In this document: one piece after another, positions 25,081 through 32,496 of the stretch
Numbering within the stretch: the first letter of the stretch is position 1
How the letters are laid out: the number at the start of each line of letters is the position of its first letter
Assembly (NCBI GenBank): GCA_965220245.1
Contig: CBDCPI010000011.1
Span: 384,244-448,243, forward strand
Length of the DNA: 64,000 nt
Source: CBDCPI01 sp965220245
GTDB lineage: Bacteria > Chloroflexota > Dehalococcoidia > Lucifugimonadales > UBA3495
Direction of reading: 5' to 3'
Made by a program: the position numbers and the translations under genes
The notes under the pieces: model-generated
What the model saw: only the letters and a program-made list of their open reading frames with translations
Told to the model about the DNA's origin: nothing
The model's database searches: none

Positions 25081-27942
25081 ATGGCCGATGAAATAACCAT
25101 AAGCTTTGATGGTGTGGAGGTTAAGACCCAGCCCGGTAAAATGGTCTTGGAAGCCGCCATCGAGTCTGGCGTTTTTATCCCTTACTTGTGCTACCACCCA
25201 GGCATGAAGACCTTTGCCGCTTGCCGCATGTGCGTGGTTGGCGTGGAAGGCGGCCGCGGTTTCCCGGCCTCTTGCGCCTTGCCGGTGCAGGACGGCATGA
25301 AGGTCCGCAACGAGGCCGACGACGTGCAAGCGCTAAGGCGCTCGGTGATGGAGATGCTGGTGGCCGAGCACCCCAACGGCTGCCTTACTTGTCACCGCAT
25401 CGATCTTTGCGGGCCCACCGACGTTTGCTTGCGCCACGTATCAGTCAATGACCGTTGCGTCACTTGTCCGAAGAACGAGCGCTGCGAGCTAAAAGACACC
25501 GTCCGCTACTTGGGCGTCGGCTTGGAGTCGCCTTTAGAGTACAAATACCGGAACATACCCTTGGAATTGGGCGACCCCTTTTATGACCGGGACTACAATC
25601 TCTGCATCGTTTGCGGTCGGTGTGTCCGCGCCTGCGAGGAACTGCGCGGGGACGATGCCATCTGCTTCGTGGACCGAGGCGGCGCGGCCCTGGTGGGCAC
25701 CTCCTTTGGCACCTCGCTCTTGGAGTCCGGTTGCGAGTTCTGCGGCGCCTGCATCGACGTTTGTCCCGTGGGGGCGCTGGTCGAGACCGACCACAAGTGG
25801 GACAAGCCCGCCCGCACCCAGCGGGTCGTTTGCCCCCACTGCCCGGTGGGCTGCCAGCTCAACCTGGAGGTGAGCGGCTCGGACCGCTACATCCGCGCGG
25901 TGCCCGAATTGAACGCACCGGCCAACCGGGGTCAAGCCTGCTTCCGGGGTAAGTTCGGTCTGGAGTTCATCAACGGCAAGGGCCGGCTGCAAACGCCCTT
26001 GGTGCGCCGCGACGGAGTGCTTCAGGAGTCAACTTGGGAAGAGGCCCTAGACTACGTTTCCGCCAGGCTGGCCCAATACCGGGGCGAGGAGTTTGCCTTA
26101 CTCACGGCCCCCGACAGCACCAATGAGGAGCAGTATCTGGCCCAGAAATTCGCCCGCGTAGTCATGCAGTCCAACAACATCGACCAAACATCGAATCTAC
26201 AGCCGGAGTTGGTCCTGGGGTTGGAACGGTCGTTGGGTTACGCGGCGGCTACCAACCCGATTTGGGACTTGGAAAACTCCGGCTGTATCTTGGTGTTCAA
26301 CTCCAACCTGACCGAAGAACATAATGTGGTCGGGGTGCCGATCAAACGGGCGGCTAAGAAGTCCACCGACTTGGTGGTGATAGACTCCCGGGAGGTCGAG
26401 TTGACCCGGTATGCCAAGGTCTGGCTCCGCCCGGCGCCCGGCGCCGAGCTTTTGTTGCTGGGCGGTATATTGAGAGCGTTGATAGACCAGGGTCTGGAGA
26501 AGGCTGAGTGGCTGGAGGAGAATTGCGAGAGCCCGGCGACGCTTCTCTATGCCCTCAGAAGCCTGGACCTAGACCAGATTTCCCGGGAAACCGGTGTATC
26601 TACCGCGGACATCACCGAGGCCGCCCGGCTTTACGGCCAAGCCGAGTCGGCGGCACTGGTGTACGCGCTGGATAACATTCCCGCCCAGATACAAAGGGAC
26701 TGCGTTAGGGCGCTCATAAATCTCACCCTGGTGACAGGCAATTTGGGCAAGCCGGGCTCAGGGCTGTACCCCATGCGTCAGGGGGCCAACGAGCAGGGCG
26801 CTTGGGACATGGGCTGCCTGCCCGACCGGCTGCCGGGTTACGGCAAGGTGGGCGATGATGAGGACCGCCAAAGGTTCGAGTCGGCTTGGGGAAGTCCGCT
26901 GCCCGCCGCGCCGGGGCAAGGCGTCGCCGACGCCTTGCAGGGCGCGATGGACGGCCGGATAAAAGCGATGCTTCTGGTCGGCGATAGCATCAACTTCGAA
27001 AACGGCCTCTTGGGCGACGGGCTAGCCGCTTTGGCGGCCCCGGAATTCTTGGTGGTGCTGGACACCTTCCTGTCGGCCCCGGCCCAACAGGCCGAAGTAG
27101 TGTTGCCCCGCTCCACCTTTGCCGAGAAAGAAGGCACCTTCACCAACTTGGAGCGCCGTATCCAGCGGTCCTCCCCGGTTTGGGAGAACAACCCGGCCCT
27201 GATTGAGAAGGGGCCGCGGCCGGAAGGCTGGGTCATTGGCCAGTTGGGGCAACGGATGGCGGCCCAGGGCTTCCATCACGGGTCTGCCGCCGAAGTCATG
27301 GAGGAGATCGCCAGCTTGGCGCCCCAATACGCCGGGGTCTCCTACCGGCGTTTGGAACGGGAGGGTGGGCTGGTATTACGGACCAGGTTGGACAGCCCGC
27401 AGCCTACCCAGGTCTTGTATTCCAGCAAGGAACACCGGGGGATCCAGTGGCCTTGCCCGGCCCAAGACGCCCCCGGGACAGCTACGTTGTACTCCAGCGG
27501 CTTCCCCCGTATTCCTGACTTAGCTGGAAAAGCCGAGGTAGAAACACCCCAGTTCCGGGTTGCCGAGCAGACGGCGGACCCGGACTATCCTTGGTGGCTG
27601 GTGCCGGGCCGGGTGTTGCAGCAACTGGGCCGGGACTTTCAGGTGGTCAAGGGAAAGCGCAACCAGATCGTTCGGGAAGAGCTAGTGGAGCTTAACCCCG
27701 GCGACGCGGCGTCCTGGCAAATCCAGGAAGGCGACGAAGTGGAAGTCCTGACCAGAGGAAGCCGCTTGATGGGCCGCGCCCGGATCGGGGCCTCGGTGCC
27801 GCCCGGTGTTATCGCGACGACCTCGTTGTTCGGCCAGTTGGCTTCCAACCTGGAGGCCAGCCAGGATATGGTCCCGGCCTCCAGGTTGCCGGGGCTGCCC
27901 ATCCGTGCAGCCCGCATCCAAAAGATAGCGGCCGGTGGCTAG
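25081..27942 (+). CDS. NuoG/FdsA-like iron-sulfur molybdopterin-fold subunit lacking the Mo ligand
   Basis: A 953-residue protein in the order of soluble NAD-linked formate dehydrogenase alpha subunits: 2Fe-2S domain (CYHPGMKTFAACRMC), His-Cys3 site (HPNGCLTCHRIDLC), two 4Fe-4S sites (CIVCGRCVRAC, CEFCGACIDVC), then a 4Fe-4S motif (CPHCPVGC), the molybdopterin oxidoreductase body and a C-terminal Molydop-binding domain. The Cys/Sec-His pair that binds and serves Mo in real formate dehydrogenases is missing; after NNIDQ the text is TSNLQPELVLG. The protein is therefore more like NuoG, an electron wire, than a formate dehydrogenase. Confidence 0.9.
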   Translation: MADEITISFDGVEVKTQPGKMVLEAAIESGVFIPYLCYHPGMKTFAACRMCVVGVEGGRGFPASCALPVQDGMKVRNEADDVQALRRSVMEMLVAEHPNGCLTCHRIDLCGPTDVCLRHVSVNDRCVTCPKNERCELKDTVRYLGVGLESPLEYKYRNIPLELGDPFYDRDYNLCIVCGRCVRACEELRGDDAICFVDRGGAALVGTSFGTSLLESGCEFCGACIDVCPVGALVETDHKWDKPARTQRVVCPHCPVGCQLNLEVSGSDRYIRAVPELNAPANRGQACFRGKFGLEFINGKGRLQTPLVRRDGVLQESTWEEALDYVSARLAQYRGEEFALLTAPDSTNEEQYLAQKFARVVMQSNNIDQTSNLQPELVLGLERSLGYAAATNPIWDLENSGCILVFNSNLTEEHNVVGVPIKRAAKKSTDLVVIDSREVELTRYAKVWLRPAPGAELLLLGGILRALIDQGLEKAEWLEENCESPATLLYALRSLDLDQISRETGVSTADITEAARLYGQAESAALVYALDNIPAQIQRDCVRALINLTLVTGNLGKPGSGLYPMRQGANEQGAWDMGCLPDRLPGYGKVGDDEDRQRFESAWGSPLPAAPGQGVADALQGAMDGRIKAMLLVGDSINFENGLLGDGLAALAAPEFLVVLDTFLSAPAQQAEVVLPRSTFAEKEGTFTNLERRIQRSSPVWENNPALIEKGPRPEGWVIGQLGQRMAAQGFHHGSAAEVMEEIASLAPQYAGVSYRRLEREGGLVLRTRLDSPQPTQVLYSSKEHRGIQWPCPAQDAPGTATLYSSGFPRIPDLAGKAEVETPQFRVAEQTADPDYPWWLVPGRVLQQLGRDFQVVKGKRNQIVREELVELNPGDAASWQIQEGDEVEVLTRGSRLMGRARIGASVPPGVIATTSLFGQLASNLEASQDMVPASRLPGLPIRAARIQKIAAGG

Positions 27943-27978
27943 TGGACAGTGATCACTGGCCACTGAACACTAGATTAA
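27936..27978. repeat. R2 repeat in the gap before the reductase gene
   Basis: GTGGCTAGTGGACAGTGATC followed by ACTGGCCACTGAACACTAG, the same degenerate AGTGG/CCACT heptads as in neighbouring gaps. Confidence 0.8.
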
Positions 27979-27994
27979 AGGACAAGGTGCGAGC

Positions 27995-28774
27995 ATGGTG
28001 GAAGACCTGCGGCCTAACTTCACTGGGGCCAGACTGAAGACTCCGAGGGCCCAGCCCAACCCCGGCTGGTCTAAAGCCGTCTTGACCGAGCGCCGGGATG
28101 TCACCGAAGACCTCTGGGTTATTAGACTGGAGCCGGAGGAAGGGCCGTTCCGGTTCAAGCCCGGACAGTATTGTACCCTTGGGCTCAACGGCATTGAGCG
28201 GGCCTACTCCATTGCCTCAGCGCCCCACGAGCCCTTTTTGGAGATCTTCGTGGAATTGGTCCCCGACGGTGAACTGACCCCCTTGATGCACAAGATGGAA
28301 ATTGGCGACGCTATGTCCATCCGGCCCCGGCCCAAAGGGCTGTTTACTTTGGAAGAACGGGTGCATCATCACTTCATGGTGGCTACGGTTACCGGGGTGG
28401 CCCCCTCAATAAGTATGCTTCGCAGTTTTCACATGGAAGGGCTGCAAGGGCACCGCTTCTATGTATTATTGGGAGCCAGCTACCAAGACGAGTTGACCTA
28501 CGGCCAAGAACTGAGTGACTTGGCCATCACCCACCCGGAGCTTTTGGAGTTCGTCCCTACCGTGAGCCGTCCCAACGAGGAACGCAACGCGGGATGGCAA
28601 GGCGCCAAGGGACGGGTGAATGCCATTGTTGATGAGTACCTGGAAAAGTTCGACCTGCCTCAGGATGACACCATGGTCTACACTTGCGGCCACCCCGGGA
28701 TGATCGAAGACGTGCGGCGCCGGGTGGTGCCGGAAGGTTGGATGTTCAAGGAAGAGCGGTTCTGGAAAGAATAA
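27995..28774 (+). CDS. Ferredoxin-NADP+ reductase family protein
   Basis: A 259-residue FAD/NAD(P)-binding reductase. It shows the flavin motif GIERAYSIASAP (RxYS type), the loop GDAMSIRPRPKG, and the nucleotide site TVTGVAPSISMLRSF, with a C-terminal TCGHPGMIEDVRRR. It matches bacterial Fpr-type enzymes that move electrons between NADPH and ferredoxin or flavodoxin. Lying last in the NuoE-NuoF-NuoG-like cluster, it suggests a complex or pathway linking the NAD and NADP/ferredoxin pools. Confidence 0.9.
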   Translation: MVEDLRPNFTGARLKTPRAQPNPGWSKAVLTERRDVTEDLWVIRLEPEEGPFRFKPGQYCTLGLNGIERAYSIASAPHEPFLEIFVELVPDGELTPLMHKMEIGDAMSIRPRPKGLFTLEERVHHHFMVATVTGVAPSISMLRSFHMEGLQGHRFYVLLGASYQDELTYGQELSDLAITHPELLEFVPTVSRPNEERNAGWQGAKGRVNAIVDEYLEKFDLPQDDTMVYTCGHPGMIEDVRRRVVPEGWMFKEERFWKE

Positions 28775-28844
28775 CGAGTGATCAGTGGATAGTGGCGGTG
28801 GGCCTGATCACTGACCACCGGAAACTGGCTACTAGAAACTGGCA
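28775..28844. repeat. R2 repeat before mutS
   Basis: GTGATCAGTGGATAGTGG, then CTGATCACTGACCACCGGAA: R2 words in inverted arms fill the gap up to the mutS start codon. Confidence 0.8.
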
Positions 28845-31601
28845 ATGACGCCGATTCGCCGTCAGTACCTAAAGATCAAACACTCCTACCCCGATGCCAT
28901 CGTCCTATTTAGGTTGGGCGATTTCTACGAGACTTTTGACGACGACGCCCGCCTCGCTTCCCAAGAGCTGGAAATCACCCTCACTTCCCGGAACATGGGG
29001 AAGGACCAGCGGGTCCCCATGGCCGGAGTCCCGGCCCACTCCTTGGAAAACTACTTGGCCCGCCTGGTAAAGAAGGGACACCAAGTGGCGATCTGCGAGC
29101 AGCTCACCCACCCCTCCGCCTCCCGGGGCTTGGTGGAACGGGATGTAGTCCGGGTGGTGACTCCCGGTACGGTCTTAGAGTCGGGGCTGCTGGACCAAGT
29201 AACCAACAACTTCCTGGCCGCCGTCGTTTTCTCTGACAGGGCGCCTGGCCGCTGTCTTTTTTCTGACGGGGGCGGAGACCAACCTGCCGGAGGCCAAGCC
29301 GGGCTGGCCTACGTTGACATCAGCACCGGAGCCTTCGCGGCGGTCCAATTGGACATCTCTCAACTGGGCCTGGAATTAGAGCGCATTTCTCCGACCGAAG
29401 TATTGGTCCCCAGGGACTCGGACCCGCCTCTGGCGGACCCTGAGAGCTTGGGGGAGGCGCCGCCGTGGCTGCCTCCCAGTCCCGCCGGGCAGGTACGCCG
29501 GGTCACCCAAGTTGACCCGGCAGTATTCGACGGTGACGCGGCCCGCCAAGCCCTATTGTCCCACTACGAAATATTGTCCTTGGAGTCCTTTGGCGTCGAG
29601 GGGATGCCCTTGGCTGTTTGCGCGGCGGGGGCCGTGATTGACTACCTTGCCGCCACCCAGAAGACCGGGAAACCCCAACTGTCCAACTTAGCTGCCTACT
29701 CCACCGCCAAGTTCATGAGCCTGGATTCCCAGACCCGCCGCAACCTGGAGCTGTTTTCCGGTGGTGGCAACGCGAGTAAAGACTTCTCCTTGCGGGCCAC
29801 CCTCGACCTCACCAAGACCGCGATGGGCGGGCGTCTGCTGCGCCAGTGGTTAGGGCAACCGTTGTTGGACTTGCCCAAGTTGGAGCAGCGATTGGACGCG
29901 GTCAGCTACTTTTTCGGCGACGGTTTCCGCCGGGCCAAGGTATCGGTCCTCTTGTCGCGCATTCCCGACTTGGAGCGCATCCAAGGCCGGGTGAGCGCCG
30001 GAGTCGTGCCCCCCCGGGAGCTTAAGTCGCTACAGGCGGGGCTGGAGGCGCTGCCGGGACTGATGGAGGAACTGGGAGGATTTTCCGCCGGGTCGGATGA
30101 GCCGGTCGGCCCCCAGGCCGAGGTCAGGCAACTGGGCGGAAACGAACCCGTGGCTTGGTTGGCCGGGCAACTGGCACCGTTGCCGGACTTGGTGCAGTTG
30201 ATCGATGGGGCGATTGCCCAGGAGCCAGCTGGTGAGGTGGGCGAGGGTAACGTAATTCGCGACGGCTTCTCGGCAGAGTTGGACGAGCTTAAGCGGGCCT
30301 CCCGGGACGCTAGGGGTTTTATCGCCGGGTTGGAACAGAAGGAACGGGACCGCACCGGGATAAGAAATTTGCGGGTCGGTTACAACCAGGTTTTCGGCTA
30401 CTACATCGAGGTCACCAAGTCCAGCGCGTCTCTGGTGCCCGACGACTACATTCGCCGCCAGACCTTGGTCAACGCCGAGCGGTACATCATCCCCGAGCTT
30501 AAGGAGTACGAATCGTTGGTATTGAACGCCCGGGAACGGTTGGAAGAGTTGGAGCAGGCCATCTACCGGCAGGTCTGCCGCCAAATCGCCGCCGCGTCTC
30601 CGGCGGTCGCCAAGCGGGCCGCGGCGGTGGCCCAAGTCGATGTGTTCACCAGCCTGGCCGAGGTGGCGGTCCGCAACAACTACGTCCGGCCCCAGCTAAG
30701 TTACGGCGGCGGCATTGACATAACCGCGGGCCGACACCCGGTGGTGGAGCAGGCTTTGGACCCCGGCGCTTTCGTTCCCAACGACGTCTACCTGTCCACC
30801 GAGGACGCCAGGGTGGCAGTGCTGACCGGTCCCAACATGGCGGGGAAGTCCACCTTCATCCGCCAAGTGGCCCTGATTATCTTGATGGCCCAAATCGGCA
30901 GCTACGTTCCGGCTACGCAAGCCAAGATCGGGCTGGTGGACCGGGTCTTCACCCGGGTCGGGCTGCACGACGACCTGGCCGCCGGTCAGTCCACCTTCAT
31001 GGTGGAGATGGTCGAAACCGCGGCAATCCTGAACCAGGCCACCAGTCGTTCTTTGGTAATTCTCGATGAGATAGGCCGGGGCACCAGCACTTACGACGGC
31101 TTGTCCATCGCCAGATCGGTGGTCGAGCACCTGCACAACGACAGCCGCTTGGGGTGCAAGACCCTGTTCGCCACCCACTATCACGAGTTGACCGAACTGG
31201 CCCGTACCCTCCCCGGGGTTCGCAATCTCAACGTTGCGGTTGCCGAGGAGGCCGGTCGAGTGGTCTTTCTGCACCGTATCGTGCCCGGCGGCGCGGATAA
31301 GAGCTACGGGGTGCACGTGGCCCAGTTGGCCGGTCTGCCCCGGGGCGTCATTAACCGGGCTTGGGAGGTGTTGGACGATCTGGAGCGCGGGGCTAGCGCC
31401 GGAAAGAAAACGGGAAGCCGGCGCTCCCGCCCTTCGACCAGATCAGGAGACCCGGCGCGGCAGATGCCTTTGTTTAGCCCGGACCAACCTTTGGCGGAGG
31501 AGATCCGAGGATTGGACATTCCAAACCTTACCCCGCTGGAAGCGATAAACATTCTGTACGATCTACAGCGAAAAGCTCACGACGGGGGCGAGGCCCTATA
31601 G
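28845..31601 (+). CDS. mutS: DNA mismatch repair protein MutS
   Basis: A 918-residue MutS. The mismatch-reading wedge (FRLGDFYETFDDDA, Phe-x-Glu type) is near the N-terminus, followed by the connector, core and clamp domains and the ABC-type ATPase: Walker A TGPNMAGKSTFIRQ, signature DDLAAGQSTFMVEM, Walker B SLVILDEIGRGTSTYDG and the His switch FATHYHEL. It scans for mismatches and recruits MutL, which is encoded 0.9 kb downstream. A 20-residue insertion with FSD duplicated (VFSDRAPGRCLFSDGGG) sits near residue 127. An R2 repeat follows the stop codon. Confidence 0.97.
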   Translation: MTPIRRQYLKIKHSYPDAIVLFRLGDFYETFDDDARLASQELEITLTSRNMGKDQRVPMAGVPAHSLENYLARLVKKGHQVAICEQLTHPSASRGLVERDVVRVVTPGTVLESGLLDQVTNNFLAAVVFSDRAPGRCLFSDGGGDQPAGGQAGLAYVDISTGAFAAVQLDISQLGLELERISPTEVLVPRDSDPPLADPESLGEAPPWLPPSPAGQVRRVTQVDPAVFDGDAARQALLSHYEILSLESFGVEGMPLAVCAAGAVIDYLAATQKTGKPQLSNLAAYSTAKFMSLDSQTRRNLELFSGGGNASKDFSLRATLDLTKTAMGGRLLRQWLGQPLLDLPKLEQRLDAVSYFFGDGFRRAKVSVLLSRIPDLERIQGRVSAGVVPPRELKSLQAGLEALPGLMEELGGFSAGSDEPVGPQAEVRQLGGNEPVAWLAGQLAPLPDLVQLIDGAIAQEPAGEVGEGNVIRDGFSAELDELKRASRDARGFIAGLEQKERDRTGIRNLRVGYNQVFGYYIEVTKSSASLVPDDYIRRQTLVNAERYIIPELKEYESLVLNARERLEELEQAIYRQVCRQIAAASPAVAKRAAAVAQVDVFTSLAEVAVRNNYVRPQLSYGGGIDITAGRHPVVEQALDPGAFVPNDVYLSTEDARVAVLTGPNMAGKSTFIRQVALIILMAQIGSYVPATQAKIGLVDRVFTRVGLHDDLAAGQSTFMVEMVETAAILNQATSRSLVILDEIGRGTSTYDGLSIARSVVEHLHNDSRLGCKTLFATHYHELTELARTLPGVRNLNVAVAEEAGRVVFLHRIVPGGADKSYGVHVAQLAGLPRGVINRAWEVLDDLERGASAGKKTGSRRSRPSTRSGDPARQMPLFSPDQPLAEEIRGLDIPNLTPLEAINILYDLQRKAHDGGEAL

Positions 31602-31645
31602 ATACCAGTGAACAGTAGCTAGTGGACAGTGGTCAGTAAGGCTGG
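31602..31645. repeat. R2 repeat after mutS
   Basis: AGTGAACAGTAGCTAGTGG and ACAGTGGTCAGTAAG lie directly after the mutS stop codon, with only one arm orientation present. Confidence 0.75.
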
Positions 31646-31702
31646 CGCCCCTTAGAATAGGCGCAACACATCCTGTCCCCATCCGGCGACCCAGGAGGTG
31701 TC

Positions 31703-32053
31703 TTGACTAATAAAGCCGAATTGTACTGGTGGCCCCGTTGATCGTCTTGCCGAAAAGTAAGGGAGTTGCTCTTACAAAATGGCGTTGAACTGGAGGAGCG
31801 GGACTTCTTCAAGGACGAATTTACCGAGGCGGAAATCCGGGGGCTGGCCGAGGGTGTGGGCTTGGAGCAGCTATTTGCCCGCCGCAGCCCCAGCTTGAAA
31901 AAGATGGGTCTGGCGGGCCAAGACCTTTCCGAAGCCGAGATGTTGGACCTGATGCTCAAGGAACCACGTCTGGTGCGCCGTCCCCTGATACGCATGGGAG
32001 ACCGGCTCATAGTCGGGGCTAGCATCAAGGCGGTGGAGGCTGCTTTGGCATGA
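31703..32053 (+). CDS. ArsC/Spx-family protein, predicted selenoprotein with Sec13
   Basis: A 116-residue thioredoxin-fold protein of normal ArsC-family length if the in-frame TGA at 31739-31741 is selenocysteine. From a TTG at 31703 behind AGGAGGT the text is MTNKAELYWWPR, then TGA, SSCRKVRELLLQNGVELEER, the expected beta-strand followed by a CxxC loop with its first Cys replaced (U-S-S-C). The remainder (DFFKDEFTEAEIRGLAEG, RRPLIRMGDRLIVG) is typical ArsC/YffB/Spx. The redox role is likely; arsenate is only one possible substrate. The normal stop is also TGA and overlaps the next ATG (ATGA). Gene finders would start at the TTG at 31766 and lose the active site. Confidence 0.92.
31739..31775 (+). 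promoter_or_regulatory. Candidate bacterial SECIS after the UGA of the ArsC-like gene
   Basis: A clean 7-bp stem, GUAAGGG (31757-31763) with CUCUUAC (31769-31775), one G-U pair, closes a 5-nt loop AGUUG whose second base is G. The loop begins 22 nt after the UGA. Stem length, loop size, G position and spacing all match the known bacterial SECIS pattern. Confidence 0.8.
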
Positions 32054-32487
32054 AGATATTCTTCGACGTTGACTACACCATCTTGGGGCTGGACGATAGC
32101 CTTCGGCCCGGCACCAAGGAGACCCTGGAGAAACTAATCAGTGACAACCACGAGATCTATATCTGGTCGGGGATGGGAGAGCGATGGGAAGTGGTCGAAA
32201 AGCACGAGTTGACCCCTTTGGTCAGCGGTGTCTACGAGAAACCGACGCACCATTTCCACGAGCGGCTGGAGGAGTTGGGAGTACCCTTCGAGCCGGAGTT
32301 TGTGATCGACGATTACCCCGAGGTGGTCGCTGCCTTCGGGGGTGTTTGGGTCCCTCCATACTTCTTCAAGCGCAGCTTCGACGAAGAGATGGCCCGCATC
32401 TACCGCATCGTTTGCGACTTCGTCCAAAGCGGCTCCTCGGAGGACAAGCAGTACCGGGCCAAGGGCACCAAAATCCCGCTGTTCTAG
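32050..32487 (+). CDS. HAD-superfamily-like hypothetical protein
   Basis: A 145-residue protein with the HAD start motif FFDVDYTILGLD (DxDxT) and a following segment IYIWSGMGERW typical of motif II (strand then Ser). The second half (EFVIDDYPEVVAAFGGVWV) gives motif IV-like Asp residues. Small-phosphatase activity is plausible; the substrate is unknown. Its ATG overlaps the stop of the ArsC-like gene and its stop is 9 bases before mutL, so all three are likely one operon. Confidence 0.8.
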   Translation: MKIFFDVDYTILGLDDSLRPGTKETLEKLISDNHEIYIWSGMGERWEVVEKHELTPLVSGVYEKPTHHFHERLEELGVPFEPEFVIDDYPEVVAAFGGVWVPPYFFKRSFDEEMARIYRIVCDFVQSGSSEDKQYRAKGTKIPLF

Positions 32488-32496
32488 GGGAGCGGT

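Noticed and set aside
25081..27942. Annotation as an active formate dehydrogenase alpha subunit
   Set aside because: Domain order fits, but the Mo-binding Cys/Sec and its following His are missing, so the catalytic claim is not supported.
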